Under the pieces are notes generated by a model that ran no database searches, had not been told where the DNA came from, and worked only from the letters and a program-made list of their open reading frames with translations. A program made the translations under genes and the position numbers. A DNA stretch of 64,000 nt from Mycolicibacterium litorale (GTDB lineage: Bacteria > Actinomycetota > Actinomycetes > Mycobacteriales > Mycobacteriaceae), in NCBI RefSeq assembly GCF_010731695.1, contig NZ_AP022586.1:4092001-4156000 (forward strand), written 5' to 3'. Positions within the stretch are counted from its first letter, which is position 1. Each line of letters starts with the position of its first letter. Positions 40,864 through 50,346 of the stretch are shown here, in pieces.

Positions 40864-42439
40864 AGTGACGCAGCGTCGATTCGCCGTGCACGAACCTCTC
40901 GATCTCCCGCTCGAGGGCGAGGTCCAGTCCGGTCTGCCGGACGAGGTGCTGGCGCAGGTGTTCGTCCCAGCTCCGGACGAGGAAGAGCTCGACGAACGTG
41001 TCGGCGGACTCGCCGCTGCGGAACAGTCCCCACTGCATCGCCCCGGTGCGCTGCCGCGACCGGCGAACCCGCGCCATCACCTCGAGGAATCCCGCCTCGT
41101 CCTCGGGCGCCACCAGGTAGGACTGCAGCACGACGACCGGCCCGTCGTGCGGATCGGGTTCGAACACCAGCGCCGGCTCACCCCAGTGCGCCGACGGCGT
41201 CACGTCGAGGTTGCCGGTGGCGGGGTGCAGTGGCCACCACAGCACCGACACGGCGCACGCGGCCAGCAGTGCGGCGCTGATCAGAAGCGCCGTCACCCCG
41301 CTGGTCGCGCCGGCGACCAGACCCCACACCAGCGAGCCGATCGCCTGCCCGCCCATGAACGCCAGCTGGTAGACCGACAGTCCCCGCGCCCGCACCCACG
41401 CCGGGAGGCTCAGCTGCATCGAGGCGTTCAGCGTCGACAGCGTCAGCAACCACGACAGCCCACCCAGTACCAGCGCGACGAGCACGACGGCCATGATGTG
41501 CACGGTCGCGAGGACCACGGTCGCGACGGCGAAACCGACGGCCGCGGCGGCCAGCAGCTGGTTGTTCCCGAAGGCGGCCTGCAACCGCGACAACGCCACC
41601 GCGCCCAGTACCGCGCCCACACCCAGCGCGCCGAGCAGCACCCCGTATCCCGACGACGACAGGCTCAGCTGATTCGCGGCGATGACCGCGAGCAGACCCC
41701 ACAGCGCGCTGGCAGGCGCGATGAACAGCACGGTCCGCAGCAGGATCCGCCGCACCACCGGTGAGCTGCGGATGAAGCGGCCGCCCGCGCTCAGCGCGGA
41801 CAGCGGGCGTTCGACGGGCATCAGCGCTTCGGTGGTGGGCCGCCGCCACGCCAGCAGGACGATCACGATGCCGACGAACGAGATCGCGTTGAGCGCGAAC
41901 ACCGTGGTCGGCCCGGACACGCTGACCAGCACGCCGGCCACCGCGGGCCCGATCGCCCTCGCGCCGTTCATGCTCATGCTGGTCAGCGCGGCCGCTGCCG
42001 GAATCTGTTCGCGCGGAACGAGTTCCGGCTGGATCGCCTGCCACGCCGGGGCCGTCAGCGCCTGGCCGCACCCGATCAGGAAGAGCAGGAGCAGCAGCAC
42101 CGTCGGGGTGGCCAGCCCGAACCCGCTGAGTGTCGCCAGCGCCGCCACCCCTGAGGCCATCGCGCCCTGGGTGGCGATCAGCAGTCTGCGCCGGTCGACC
42201 AGGTCGGCCAGCACGCCCGAGGGCAGGGCCAGCAGCATGACGGGCAGGGTCGTCGCTGTCTGCACCAACGGAACCAGGACCGCGGCCCCGGGATCGCCGA
42301 CCAGCATCCACTGCGCGCCCACGGTCTGCATCCAGGTGCCGAGGTTCGACACGAACTGCGCGATCCACAGCGCCCGGTACACCGGGGATGCGAGCGGCGC
42401 CCACGAGGACACCACGGGTCGGGTGCGGGGTGTAGCCAT
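40838..42439 (-). CDS. MFS transporter with C-terminal monooxygenase-like domain
   Basis: This 533-aa transporter of the MFS_3/enterobactin-exporter group has about 12 membrane helices over residues 15-400, including the loop LADLVDRRRLLI typical of motif A. The last ~110 residues (PVVVLQSYLVAPEDEAGF onward) are soluble and resemble an antibiotic-biosynthesis-monooxygenase (ferredoxin-like) fold, an arrangement seen in this family. The export substrate is unknown. ATG 42439 is preceded by GAGGAGGGACCCGT. It occupies the place where M. tuberculosis has several unrelated genes between aftD and php. Confidence 0.85.
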   Translation of the reverse strand: MATPRTRPVVSSWAPLASPVYRALWIAQFVSNLGTWMQTVGAQWMLVGDPGAAVLVPLVQTATTLPVMLLALPSGVLADLVDRRRLLIATQGAMASGVAALATLSGFGLATPTVLLLLLFLIGCGQALTAPAWQAIQPELVPREQIPAAAALTSMSMNGARAIGPAVAGVLVSVSGPTTVFALNAISFVGIVIVLLAWRRPTTEALMPVERPLSALSAGGRFIRSSPVVRRILLRTVLFIAPASALWGLLAVIAANQLSLSSSGYGVLLGALGVGAVLGAVALSRLQAAFGNNQLLAAAAVGFAVATVVLATVHIMAVVLVALVLGGLSWLLTLSTLNASMQLSLPAWVRARGLSVYQLAFMGGQAIGSLVWGLVAGATSGVTALLISAALLAACAVSVLWWPLHPATGNLDVTPSAHWGEPALVFEPDPHDGPVVVLQSYLVAPEDEAGFLEVMARVRRSRQRTGAMQWGLFRSGESADTFVELFLVRSWDEHLRQHLVRQTGLDLALEREIERFVHGESTLRHFIAVRSVR

Positions 42440-42544
42440 ACGGGTCCCTCCTCGGGGTCGGTACCGGGTACCCACTGCGGCGGCCGGTAAGAACCGGCGT
42501 GCCGCCGATCCCGCCAAACGCCGACACCCCCGGATCGGCCGCCC

Positions 42545-42550
42545 TAGCAT
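42545..42550 (+). promoter_or_regulatory. -10 element TAGCAT of php
   Basis: TAGCAT is followed by 7 nt and the GTG start at 42558. No ribosome site is visible, so a leaderless mRNA is predicted. Confidence 0.45.
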
Positions 42551-42557
42551 CGGGCTT

Positions 42558-43535
42558 GTGCCACAGTTGAATACCGCAGCTGGAGCGATCGACACCGCGG
42601 ACCTCGGCGTCACGCTCATGCATGAGCACGTGTTCATCATGACCACCGAGATCCTGCTCAACTATCCCGGTGCGTGGGGTGACGAGGCCGAGCGGGAGGC
42701 CGACGCGATCCGCCGGCTCGACGAGCTGAAGGCCCGCGGGGTCGACACGATCGTCGACCTCACCGTGGTGGGGCTCGGCCGCTACATCCCGCGGATCGCC
42801 CGCATCGCCGCGGCCACCGACCTCAACATCGTCGTCGCGACGGGGCTCTACACCTACAACGACGTGCCGTTCTTCTTCCACTTCACCGGCCCGGGCACCC
42901 CGTTCGGCGGCGACGAGTACATGACCGACATGTTCGTCGGCGACATCGAGCACGGCATCGCCGACACCGGCGTGAAAGCCGCGATCCTCAAATGTGCCAC
43001 CGACGAACCCGGCCTCACCCCGGGTGTGGAGCGGGTGCTGCGGGCCGTCGCCCAGGCCCATCGGCAGACCGGCGTACCGATCTCGACCCACACCCACGCC
43101 GCCACCCGCCGCGGGCTCGAACAGCAGCGCGTCTTCGCCGAGGAGGGTGTCGACCTGTCCCGGGTGGTGATCGGCCACTCCGGGGACACCACCGACCTCG
43201 GCTACCTCGAGGAGCTCATGGCGGCGGGCTCCTACCTCGGGATGGACCGCTTCGGCATCGACGCGTATCTGCCGTTCGAGGACCGGGTGGCCACGGTGGC
43301 GGCGCTCTGCGAACGCGGGCACGCCGACCGGATGGTGCTGTCCCACGACACCGCCTGTTTCTTCGACGCGCTGCCGGAGGAGACGGTGACGCAGACCATG
43401 CCGAACTGGCATTATCTGCACATTCACAACGACGTGCTGCCCGCGTTGCGCGCCCGCGGCGTCACCGAGGAGCAGATCACCACCATGCTGGTCGAAAATC
43501 CGCGGCGCATCTTCGAGCACTCGGGCGGGTACTGA
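42558..43535 (+). CDS. php: Phosphotriesterase-like lactonase/hydrolase Php
   Basis: This 325-aa TIM-barrel metalloenzyme of the phosphotriesterase-like lactonase group probably hydrolyses lactones, with weak phosphotriesterase activity. The binuclear metal site is complete: HEH at 22-24, a Lys in AAILKCATDE for carbamylation, His in THTHA and GHSGD, and Asp in LSHDTACF. Length equals the M. tuberculosis PPH protein (326 aa) and most blocks match. The GTG at 42558 opens MPQLNTAAGAIDTADLG, aligning with the known N-terminus. The next gene starts one base after the stop, so the two form an operon. Confidence 0.93.
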   Translation: MPQLNTAAGAIDTADLGVTLMHEHVFIMTTEILLNYPGAWGDEAEREADAIRRLDELKARGVDTIVDLTVVGLGRYIPRIARIAAATDLNIVVATGLYTYNDVPFFFHFTGPGTPFGGDEYMTDMFVGDIEHGIADTGVKAAILKCATDEPGLTPGVERVLRAVAQAHRQTGVPISTHTHAATRRGLEQQRVFAEEGVDLSRVVIGHSGDTTDLGYLEELMAAGSYLGMDRFGIDAYLPFEDRVATVAALCERGHADRMVLSHDTACFFDALPEETVTQTMPNWHYLHIHNDVLPALRARGVTEEQITTMLVENPRRIFEHSGGY

Positions 43536-43536
43536 C

Positions 43537-45012
43537 GTGGTCGACGGCGTACCTCCGATCGGAACCCAGTTCTCGCACCTGGCCGCGCGGGATCCCGACG
43601 CACCGGCGGTCACCTGCGCCGGTCGCACCGTCACCCGCGGCGAACTCGACGCGGCGACGAACCGGCTGGCTCGCGCGTTCGCCGAACTCGGTGTGCGACA
43701 GGGTGATTACGTGACGGTGCTGCTCCCGAACTCGATCGGGTGGGTGCAGGCGGTACTCGCGGCGTGGAAGCTGGGTGCGGTGCCGCAACCGTTGTCCGCC
43801 CGGCTACCCGACGCCGAACTGGCCGGGCTGCTGGCGCTGCGCCCACCCGCGCTGCTCGTCGGCCGCGACGACCCCAACGGCATATCACCCAGTGTTTCAG
43901 TCGATTTCGTGCCCGATCCCACCCTGTCGGCCGAACCGCTACCGGAGGCCGTGTCGCCGGTGTGGAAGTCGATGGCGTCGGGCGGCAGCACCGGCCGGCC
44001 GAAGCTCATCGAGGCCGGCGGCGACAGCCGGGTGCCACCGGCGATCGGCGTGCCGCTGGGCGCCGAGCCCGGTGACGTCAACCTGATCTCGGTGCCGATG
44101 AGTCACAACACCGGGTTCACCACGTTCGCGATCGGGCTGCTGATGGGACACCACCTGGTGGTCATGCCCCGGTTCGACCCGCACGAGTTCCTGCGCCTGG
44201 TCACCCAGCACCGGGTCACGTTTCTGACCACGGTGCCCACGATCATGCAGCGGCTGCTGCCGGTGTACCGGTCCGATCCGCAGGCCTACGACCTGACGTC
44301 GATCCGGCGGTTCTGGCATGTCGGCGCACCGTGCCCGCCGGCGGTGAAGGAGGCGTGGATCCATCTGCTGGGTCCGCAGGTGCTGTGGGAACTGTACGGC
44401 GGCACCGAGTTACAGGCGCTGACGTTCATCTCCGGCGAGCAGTGGCTGGCGCATCGCGGTTCGGTCGGCGTCGTGGTGGCCGGGGAGATGACGGTGCTCG
44501 ACGACGACGGCAACCGCTGCCCGCCCGGCGTGGTCGGCGAGATCTACATGCGCCGTTCGCCGGGCGCCGCCCCCACCTACCGCTACATCGGCAGCACCGC
44601 CAAGAGCCGCGACGGCTGGGACTCGCTGGGCGACCTCGGCTACTTCGACGAGGACGGCTTCCTCTACCTCAACGACCGGCGCGTCGACATGTTCACCGTC
44701 GGCGGGCGCAACGTGTACCCGGCCGAGATCGAGTCGGCGCTCTCCGCGCATCCCGACGTGCTGTCGTGCCTCGTCGTCGGTGTCCCCGACGGCGACCTCG
44801 GCCAGGTGCCCTATGCGCTCGTCCAGCCGGCGCCCGGGTCGGCGCTCGACGAAGCGGCGGTGACGGAGTTCGTCGCCGGACAACTCGCGGGCTACAAGGT
44901 GCCGCGCACCGTCGAGTTCACCGACCAGCCGCTGCGCGACGACGCCGGCAAGGCGCGCCGGTCGGCCGTGCGCGCCGAGGTCATCGCGAGATCGGCTCCG
45001 CAACGTCGCTGA
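43537..45012 (+). CDS. AMP-binding acyl-CoA synthetase
   Basis: This 491-aa adenylate-forming ligase has P-loop SMASGGSTGRPK (about 148-159), WELYGGTE, the hinge region LGDLGYFDEDGF and a C-terminal Lys in DDAGKARRSA. At 491 residues it is short compared with typical FadD proteins (above 500 aa) and resembles bile-acid/short aryl acid CoA ligases, but the substrate is not predictable. GTG 43537 starts one base after the php stop, implying cotranscription and possibly activation of an acid released by the hydrolase. The last 32 bp overlap the convergent acyltransferase gene. Confidence 0.85.
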   Translation: MVDGVPPIGTQFSHLAARDPDAPAVTCAGRTVTRGELDAATNRLARAFAELGVRQGDYVTVLLPNSIGWVQAVLAAWKLGAVPQPLSARLPDAELAGLLALRPPALLVGRDDPNGISPSVSVDFVPDPTLSAEPLPEAVSPVWKSMASGGSTGRPKLIEAGGDSRVPPAIGVPLGAEPGDVNLISVPMSHNTGFTTFAIGLLMGHHLVVMPRFDPHEFLRLVTQHRVTFLTTVPTIMQRLLPVYRSDPQAYDLTSIRRFWHVGAPCPPAVKEAWIHLLGPQVLWELYGGTELQALTFISGEQWLAHRGSVGVVVAGEMTVLDDDGNRCPPGVVGEIYMRRSPGAAPTYRYIGSTAKSRDGWDSLGDLGYFDEDGFLYLNDRRVDMFTVGGRNVYPAEIESALSAHPDVLSCLVVGVPDGDLGQVPYALVQPAPGSALDEAAVTEFVAGQLAGYKVPRTVEFTDQPLRDDAGKARRSAVRAEVIARSAPQRR

Positions 45013-46159
45013 CCGCACTGTCGAGCGGCGGCGCGCGGTGCGCGGGGGTGGCGCGGCGGAACTCCCACCGCCGCAGCGCCTCGCGGCACGGGCTTTCGAC
45101 CAGCGCGTAGCTCACCGCCGCGAGCGCGAAGCCGAACGCCAGCGTCAACGCCAGCACCAGCGGCATGTGGCCGTTGAACGCGAATTCGCCGACCATCGGG
45201 AACACCATCGCCAGCGCCGCGAGGTGCCAGACGAACAAGCCGTAGGACCACCGGCCGAGCGTCACCATCACGCGGCTGCCCAGGATGCGGTGCGCGGTGT
45301 CCGGCCGGTCGAGCACGAGCGGCGCCAGCAGCGCCCCGGCGAGCACCGCACCCATCGCGGTCTTGAGTGTGACCTGGCCGACGGTGCCCGGCTGAAGTCC
45401 CTCGCGGCCGGCCAGCGGCGACGCGGCGATCGTGAACGCGGCGACCGCGATCAGCCCCATCAGCATCCGGCGCCGCGCCAGGCGGTGCGCCCACCCGACC
45501 GGCATCACGGTCAGCTCCGCCAGCACCATGCCGGCGGCGAACCACGAGAAGAACGCGGGCGGCCAGTTCCACAGGTTGTGCCCGGAGTCCGGGTCGAACG
45601 GGATGTACACCCACAGCAGGCTCGCCGCCGCCACGGCGAGGAGGACCGGGATGCGCGCCGCGACGGGCAGCCGCCGCGCGAGCAGCGCCAGCACGGGCAG
45701 CACCAGATAGAAGGTGACCTCCACCGACAGGCTCCACATCTGGGTCAGCCCGGCGGTCAGGGTGAGTGGCACGTAGATCTGCGTCAGGGTGAGGTTGGCC
45801 AGCCACACCGTCAGGTCCGGTTTCGTGTCCGGGAACACCGCCAGGATGATCACGACCGCGACCAGATAGCCCGGCATGATGCGCACGATGCGCGACCGCA
45901 GGTAGTGCGCGGTCGGCGGGGCGGCGCGCAGACCGCGCGCCGCGGCGGCGTGACCGCGCCACAGCAGGAACCCCGACAGCGCGAAGAACACCGCGACCGC
46001 GAGGTCGAAGCGGCCGAAGAACCGCCCGTCGGCACCGCCGGTGTGCCCGGTCTGGAAGGCCACGTGGGTGACGACGACGCCGATGGCCGCGCAGGCCCGC
46101 AGCCCCTCGACGGCGGGCAGGAAGGATCGCGTGCCGCCGATCTCCTGGGTGCTCGTCAC
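44981..46159 (-). CDS. Acyltransferase-3 family integral membrane protein (Rv0228-like)
   Basis: This 392-aa membrane acyltransferase has about ten helices. Conserved elements are the N-terminal FLPAVEGLRACAAIGVVVTHV (catalytic-type His after the Arg), FFALSGFLLWR, and QMWSLSVEVTFYLVLPV. Members transfer acetyl or other acyl groups to cell-envelope glycans or lipids; the target here is unknown. The GTG at 46159 lacks a ribosome site; CACACT lies 7 nt upstream, so the message could be leaderless. Position and type match Rv0228. Confidence 0.87.
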   Translation of the reverse strand: MTSTQEIGGTRSFLPAVEGLRACAAIGVVVTHVAFQTGHTGGADGRFFGRFDLAVAVFFALSGFLLWRGHAAAARGLRAAPPTAHYLRSRIVRIMPGYLVAVVIILAVFPDTKPDLTVWLANLTLTQIYVPLTLTAGLTQMWSLSVEVTFYLVLPVLALLARRLPVAARIPVLLAVAAASLLWVYIPFDPDSGHNLWNWPPAFFSWFAAGMVLAELTVMPVGWAHRLARRRMLMGLIAVAAFTIAASPLAGREGLQPGTVGQVTLKTAMGAVLAGALLAPLVLDRPDTAHRILGSRVMVTLGRWSYGLFVWHLAALAMVFPMVGEFAFNGHMPLVLALTLAFGFALAAVSYALVESPCREALRRWEFRRATPAHRAPPLDSAVSDVAEPISR

Positions 46160-46286
46160 GGCGACCAGTGTGCCAGCGTGGCAGGTCGAGCAGGCCGGGG
46201 CACATGGTCTCGTAGTAAGTTCCGGCCTTAATGTCTGCTGTTAGGGTCGAACGGGTTTTGCCGGCCCGAGCCGAAGGAGGCACGGT

Positions 46287-47489
46287 TTGAACCGCGCAGT
46301 GGCGCTGCGGATCGCGGCGTGCGGACTCATGGGGCTTGGTGCTGCCCTGTTGATCGCCGCGCTGTTGCTGTCCACCTATACCAAGGGCAAGATCGCCAAG
46401 ATCCCGCTCGACATCGACACGACGCTCGTCAGCGACGGGACCGGTACGGCGTTCGATCCGGCGTCGCTGCTGGGTGAACGCTTCGTCGTCGACCGCGACG
46501 TGCCGATGGTGTTCCAGCAGCAGATCACGGTGGAGTCGCCGTCGAACGCCGACGTGGTCACCCTGCAGGCCGGCAGTACGCTGCGCCGCACGGACAAGCA
46601 GCAGGACAACGGTCTGATGCTGGCGATGGTCGACACCGTGACGATGGACCGCAGCAGCGCCATGGCGGTCTCGAGCGAGAGCAATCCCGGTGGCGCGGTG
46701 CAGAAGCCGCGGGCCATCGAGGACGATCAGCCGCCGACCAACATCGCGCTGCCGCACGAGGGGTTGACCTACCGCTTCCCGTTCGACACGGAGAAGAAGA
46801 CCTACCCGTTGTTCGACCCGATCGCGCAGAAGGCGTACGACGCCAACTACGACGGCGAGGAAGACGTCAACGGGTTGACCACGTTCAAGTTCACCCAGAA
46901 CGTCGGCTACGACAATGAGGGCAAGCTGGTCGAACCGGTCAAGTACGCCTCGCTCTACGAGGACGACGCCGACAGCCAGGTCACCGCGCGCGCCGCACTG
47001 TGGGGTGTCGAGGGCGATCCGGAAGAGCCGATCACGATGAGCCGGTTCTACGCCGCCGAGCGCACGCTGTGGGTGGACCCGGTCTCGGGCACCATCGTCA
47101 AATCCGACGAGCACGCCTACCACTACTACGCACGGGATGCGCTGCGGCCCGAGGTGACGTTCGCGGACTACACGGTCACGACGAACGAGGAGTCGGTCGA
47201 GTCCCAGGTCGCCAGCGCGCGCAGTGAGCGCGACCGGGTGGCGCTGTGGGGCCGCATCCTGCCGATCACGTTCACCGCGGTCGGGTTGGTGCTGCTCGTC
47301 GGCGGCGCCCTGCTCGGTTCGTTCAGTCTCCGGGCGGAGTCGGCACTGATCGACCCCGGCCTCGACGAGGCCGCCCACGGGTTCTTCCAGCGCGACGATG
47401 CCGGTGAACCGGTGCCGGGCGCGGAGGCCAAGACCGAGAAGCTGCCGGCCCAGCGGCCGACCGATCTACCGCCCGACAGACCGGTCTGA
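46287..47489 (+). CDS. pgfA: DUF3068 periplasmic protein, PgfA-like (Rv0227c family)
   Basis: This 400-aa envelope protein has an N-terminal membrane helix (about 7-29), a large periplasmic DUF3068 domain (30-318) and a second helix near 325-347, followed by a Pro-rich cytoplasmic tail. The family member MSMEG_0317 was named PgfA; it is essential, interacts with the mycolate exporter MmpL3 and is needed for polar growth. I take this gene as its ortholog from memory of the family and from position. The TTG start at 46287 is preceded by GAAGGAGG at 6 nt spacing. It is followed immediately by the polytopic membrane protein gene, probably as one operon. Confidence 0.8.
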   Translation: MNRAVALRIAACGLMGLGAALLIAALLLSTYTKGKIAKIPLDIDTTLVSDGTGTAFDPASLLGERFVVDRDVPMVFQQQITVESPSNADVVTLQAGSTLRRTDKQQDNGLMLAMVDTVTMDRSSAMAVSSESNPGGAVQKPRAIEDDQPPTNIALPHEGLTYRFPFDTEKKTYPLFDPIAQKAYDANYDGEEDVNGLTTFKFTQNVGYDNEGKLVEPVKYASLYEDDADSQVTARAALWGVEGDPEEPITMSRFYAAERTLWVDPVSGTIVKSDEHAYHYYARDALRPEVTFADYTVTTNEESVESQVASARSERDRVALWGRILPITFTAVGLVLLVGGALLGSFSLRAESALIDPGLDEAAHGFFQRDDAGEPVPGAEAKTEKLPAQRPTDLPPDRPV

Positions 47490-47536
47490 TCTCCCGCTAC
47501 CTCCCGCCGGTCTACGCGCTGGCGCTGTCGCTGATC

Positions 47537-49132
47537 GTGACCGCGCCGCTGCTGCCGCATGGTTACCTGCTGCTGCGCGATGCGGTGTCGACGCCGCGGT
47601 CGTATCTGTCCGACGCGGCACTCGGTCTCTCGGAGGCCGCTCCCCGCGCGCTGCCGCAGGACTTCGCGCTGGCCCTCGCCTCGCACGTGGTCGACGGCGG
47701 TGTGGTGGTCAAGGCGCTGCTGGTGACCGGGCTCTGGGCGGCCGGCTGGGGCGCGGCGCGCCTGGCCTCGACGGTGGTCCCCGACGCGGGGGTGGCCGGT
47801 CAGTGCGTCGCGGTCACCGTCGCGGTGTGGAATCCGTACGTCGCCGAGCGGCTGCTGCAGGGTCATTGGAGCCTGCTGGTCGGATACGGCTGCCTGCCGT
47901 GGGTGGCGGCGGCGGTGCTGCGCCTGCGCGACGGCTCGGGCCGGTGGTGGCCGCTTGTGTTCTGGATCGCACTCGCCGGGCTGACCCCGACCGGTCTGCT
48001 GCTGGCGGCGGCGGTGGCGCTGGTGAGTGTGTGTGCGCCGGGTATCGGGCGCCGCCTGCCGGTGGTGGCCGTCTCGCTCGCGGCGGCCGCGGTGAGCGCA
48101 CTGCCGTGGCTGGTGGCCGCCGCGGTGTCGGGGTCGCTGTCGGTGTCGCCGGCCGCGGGTATCCCGGCGTTCGCGGCGCGGGCGGAACCGGGGTTGGGCA
48201 CGCTGCTGAGCCTGGCCGGCCTCGCCGGCATCTGGAACGCCGATGCGGTGCCGGGTTCGCGCACGACGTCGTTCGCGGTGGTGGCGACGGTGGTGCTGCT
48301 CGCGGTCGTGGCGGCCGGGGTCTCGGTGGTGTGGCGAAGGCCCGCCGCGGTACCGCTGCTGGTGCTGGCCGCCGCGGCGGTGGTGCTGCCCGCGGCGATG
48401 GCCACCGGTCCCGGGCTCGCGGCCGTCGAGCAGATCGTGCGGGCGCTGCCGGGGCTGGGTGTGCTGCGGGACGGGCAGAAGTGGGTGGCTCTGGCGCTGC
48501 CGGGTTATGCGGTCGCCGGTGCCGGGGCGGTGCTCGTCGCGCGGCGGGTACCCGCCGGGGCCGTCGCCGCGGTGTGCTGTGCGGCGCTGATCGCGGTGCT
48601 GCCCGATCTGGCGTTCGGAGTCGGCGGCCGGATGCGGGCGGTGCAGTACCCGCCGTCGTGGGCCGAGGCGGCCGCGGTGATCAACGCCGACCCCGGTCCC
48701 GTCGCGGTGTTGCCGCCCGACAGCATGCGTCACTTCGCCTGGGCGGGTGACGCACCGGTGCTCGACCCGTTGCCCCGCTGGTTGCGCGCCGACGTGCTGA
48801 GCACGGGCGACCTGGTCATCGGCGGGGCGACGGTGCCCGGCGAAGGGGTGCGCGCGCGGGCGGTGCAGGAGTTGCTGATGCGCGGCGCGCCTGCGCCGGA
48901 GTTGGCGGCGGCCGGAGTCCGGTGGGTGGTCGTCGAATCCGACGGTGCCGCGATCGATCTCCCGGTGGCGTACCGCGGGGAAGGGTTGACGGTCTATCGG
49001 GTGGGCGGTGACGGTACGGCGTCGCCGTACCGGGGGCTGCTGATCGGCGCGCACCTGGCGTGGCTGGCGGTGCTGCTGGGGTCGCTGCTGGCCGGGGCGC
49101 TCGGCCTGCGGCGGGCTAGACCACGCCGCTGA
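47537..49132 (+). CDS. Conserved polytopic membrane protein (Rv0226c-like)
   Basis: This protein of at least 531 aa has about eleven membrane helices over residues 1-390 and a C-terminal soluble part (about 395-500) before a last helix. Overall shape resembles GT-C glycosyltransferases and the N-terminal half of AftD-like proteins (NPYVAERLLQGHW, LPGLGVLRDGQKW), so a lipid-linked-sugar transferase is possible but unproven. The first standard start is GTG 47537. The frame is open and protein-like back to a CTG at 47486 that overlaps the pgfA stop as CTGA; that start would add 17 residues completing the first helix. The 3' end overlaps the convergent GT gene by 17 bp. Confidence 0.8.
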   Translation: MTAPLLPHGYLLLRDAVSTPRSYLSDAALGLSEAAPRALPQDFALALASHVVDGGVVVKALLVTGLWAAGWGAARLASTVVPDAGVAGQCVAVTVAVWNPYVAERLLQGHWSLLVGYGCLPWVAAAVLRLRDGSGRWWPLVFWIALAGLTPTGLLLAAAVALVSVCAPGIGRRLPVVAVSLAAAAVSALPWLVAAAVSGSLSVSPAAGIPAFAARAEPGLGTLLSLAGLAGIWNADAVPGSRTTSFAVVATVVLLAVVAAGVSVVWRRPAAVPLLVLAAAAVVLPAAMATGPGLAAVEQIVRALPGLGVLRDGQKWVALALPGYAVAGAGAVLVARRVPAGAVAAVCCAALIAVLPDLAFGVGGRMRAVQYPPSWAEAAAVINADPGPVAVLPPDSMRHFAWAGDAPVLDPLPRWLRADVLSTGDLVIGGATVPGEGVRARAVQELLMRGAPAPELAAAGVRWVVVESDGAAIDLPVAYRGEGLTVYRVGGDGTASPYRGLLIGAHLAWLAVLLGSLLAGALGLRRARPRR

Positions 49133-50276
49133 CGTAGCGTCCTGCCAGCATCGCGTCGAACACCTCGCGCATCCCCGATGCGCTCTGCCGCCACGAGAAC
49201 TCGACACTGCGCGCCTGGGCCTTGGCGCCGAGTTGCTCACGCAGCACCCGGTCCCCGAGCAGCCGTGCCAACGCGTCGACGAGTTCGTGACGGTCGTCGA
49301 CCAGCAGGCCCGTCACCCCGTCGACGATCGAATCGGTCAGCCCGCCGGATGAGCGGTATCCGATCGTCGGCACCGCGTGCTGGCCCGCCTCGGTGACCGC
49401 GAGCCCCCAGCCTTCCTTGCGGGACGGCAGCACGTGCACCCAGCTGCGCTGCAGCACTTCGTGTTTGGTGCGGTCGTCGACGTGGCCGTGAAAGGTGACC
49501 GCATCGGAGATGCCCGCCAGCCGGGCGTGGTCGACGAGCTTCTGCTGCCACCAGCCGCCACCGACCACGTCGAGATGCAGGCCCGGGAGTTGCGGGCGCA
49601 GCGCGGCGACGGCGTCGAGCGCGTCCTCGATCTGCTTGTGCGGCACCAACCGCGACAGCACCGCGATGCGCGGGGTCTCCGACCGCGGCTGGGCGAGCGT
49701 CGACGCCGGGGCTTCGTCGAGTCCGTTGCGCACGACGGCGATCCGCCCGCCGTCGACTCCCAGGTCGGTCAGATCCCGCGCGGACGGCAGCGACACGGTC
49801 AGATACTGCGCCCGCTTGTGCGCCCGCGGTGACACGACCGATTCGACGAACCAGCCGAGCCGGCCCAGCACCGGCCCGGCGACCGGCCACTGCTCACGGT
49901 GGCAGTGATGCACCAGCACCGCGACGCGCCGGCCGAAGACCAGCCGGGCCAGGAACGGCACCCCGTTCTGGGTGTCGAGGACGACGTCGGGGCGTACTCC
50001 TCGCAACGGTCCGAGGCCGAGGCGGGCCAGCGCCATCACCAGCAGCGCCCACGGATACACCGAGTACCGGCCGCCGCCCCGGCTGACGTGCACGCCGTCG
50101 ACCACCTCGCGGCGCGCGGCGCCGGGATAGGAGGCGGTGCGCAGCGTGACCCGGACCCCCGAGGCCGCCAGCTGCTCACCGATGCGCTGTAGGTACATCT
50201 CACTGCCGCCGCCCTGCGGGTGCCCGGTATCCCGCCAGCACAGAAGCAGGACGGAGCGAAGCGGGCGTGCGGACAT
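49116..50276 (-). CDS. GT4-family glycosyltransferase (Rv0225-like)
   Basis: This 386-aa GT-B glycosyltransferase has an N-terminal acceptor domain (RSVLLLCWRDTGHPQGGGSE, with the Gly-rich loop) and a C-terminal nucleotide-sugar domain with VLSRLVPHKQIE, a basic patch and the E-x7-E motif in SRKEGWGLAVTEAG. Retaining transfer of mannose or a related sugar to an envelope glycolipid is typical; the substrate is unknown. ATG 50276 is preceded by TAGGCT and 8 nt on the minus strand (leaderless type). It diverges from the methyltransferase gene, as Rv0225 does from Rv0224c. Confidence 0.88.
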   Translation of the reverse strand: MSARPLRSVLLLCWRDTGHPQGGGSEMYLQRIGEQLAASGVRVTLRTASYPGAARREVVDGVHVSRGGGRYSVYPWALLVMALARLGLGPLRGVRPDVVLDTQNGVPFLARLVFGRRVAVLVHHCHREQWPVAGPVLGRLGWFVESVVSPRAHKRAQYLTVSLPSARDLTDLGVDGGRIAVVRNGLDEAPASTLAQPRSETPRIAVLSRLVPHKQIEDALDAVAALRPQLPGLHLDVVGGGWWQQKLVDHARLAGISDAVTFHGHVDDRTKHEVLQRSWVHVLPSRKEGWGLAVTEAGQHAVPTIGYRSSGGLTDSIVDGVTGLLVDDRHELVDALARLLGDRVLREQLGAKAQARSVEFSWRQSASGMREVFDAMLAGRYVSGVV

Positions 50277-50284
50277 CGGGAGCC

Positions 50285-50340
50285 AGCCTAACCGGGGCCG
50301 GGGAACCACCGGTCACCCTGCGACGAACCGGCCGTAGGGT
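50285..50340. promoter_or_regulatory. Compact divergent promoter of the GT4 and methyltransferase genes
   Basis: TAGGCT on the minus strand (50290-50285) lies 8 nt before the GT start, and TAGGGT on the plus strand (50335-50340) lies 6 nt before the methyltransferase GTG. Neither gene has a ribosome site, so both transcripts look leaderless. The intergenic region is only 70 bp. Confidence 0.45.
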
Positions 50341-50346
50341 CGTCGA

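Noticed and set aside
46248..46261. A possible KstR site (TCGAACGGGTTTTG) before pgfA
   Set aside because: The last fixed base fails, and an essential envelope gene is an unlikely member of a sterol regulon.
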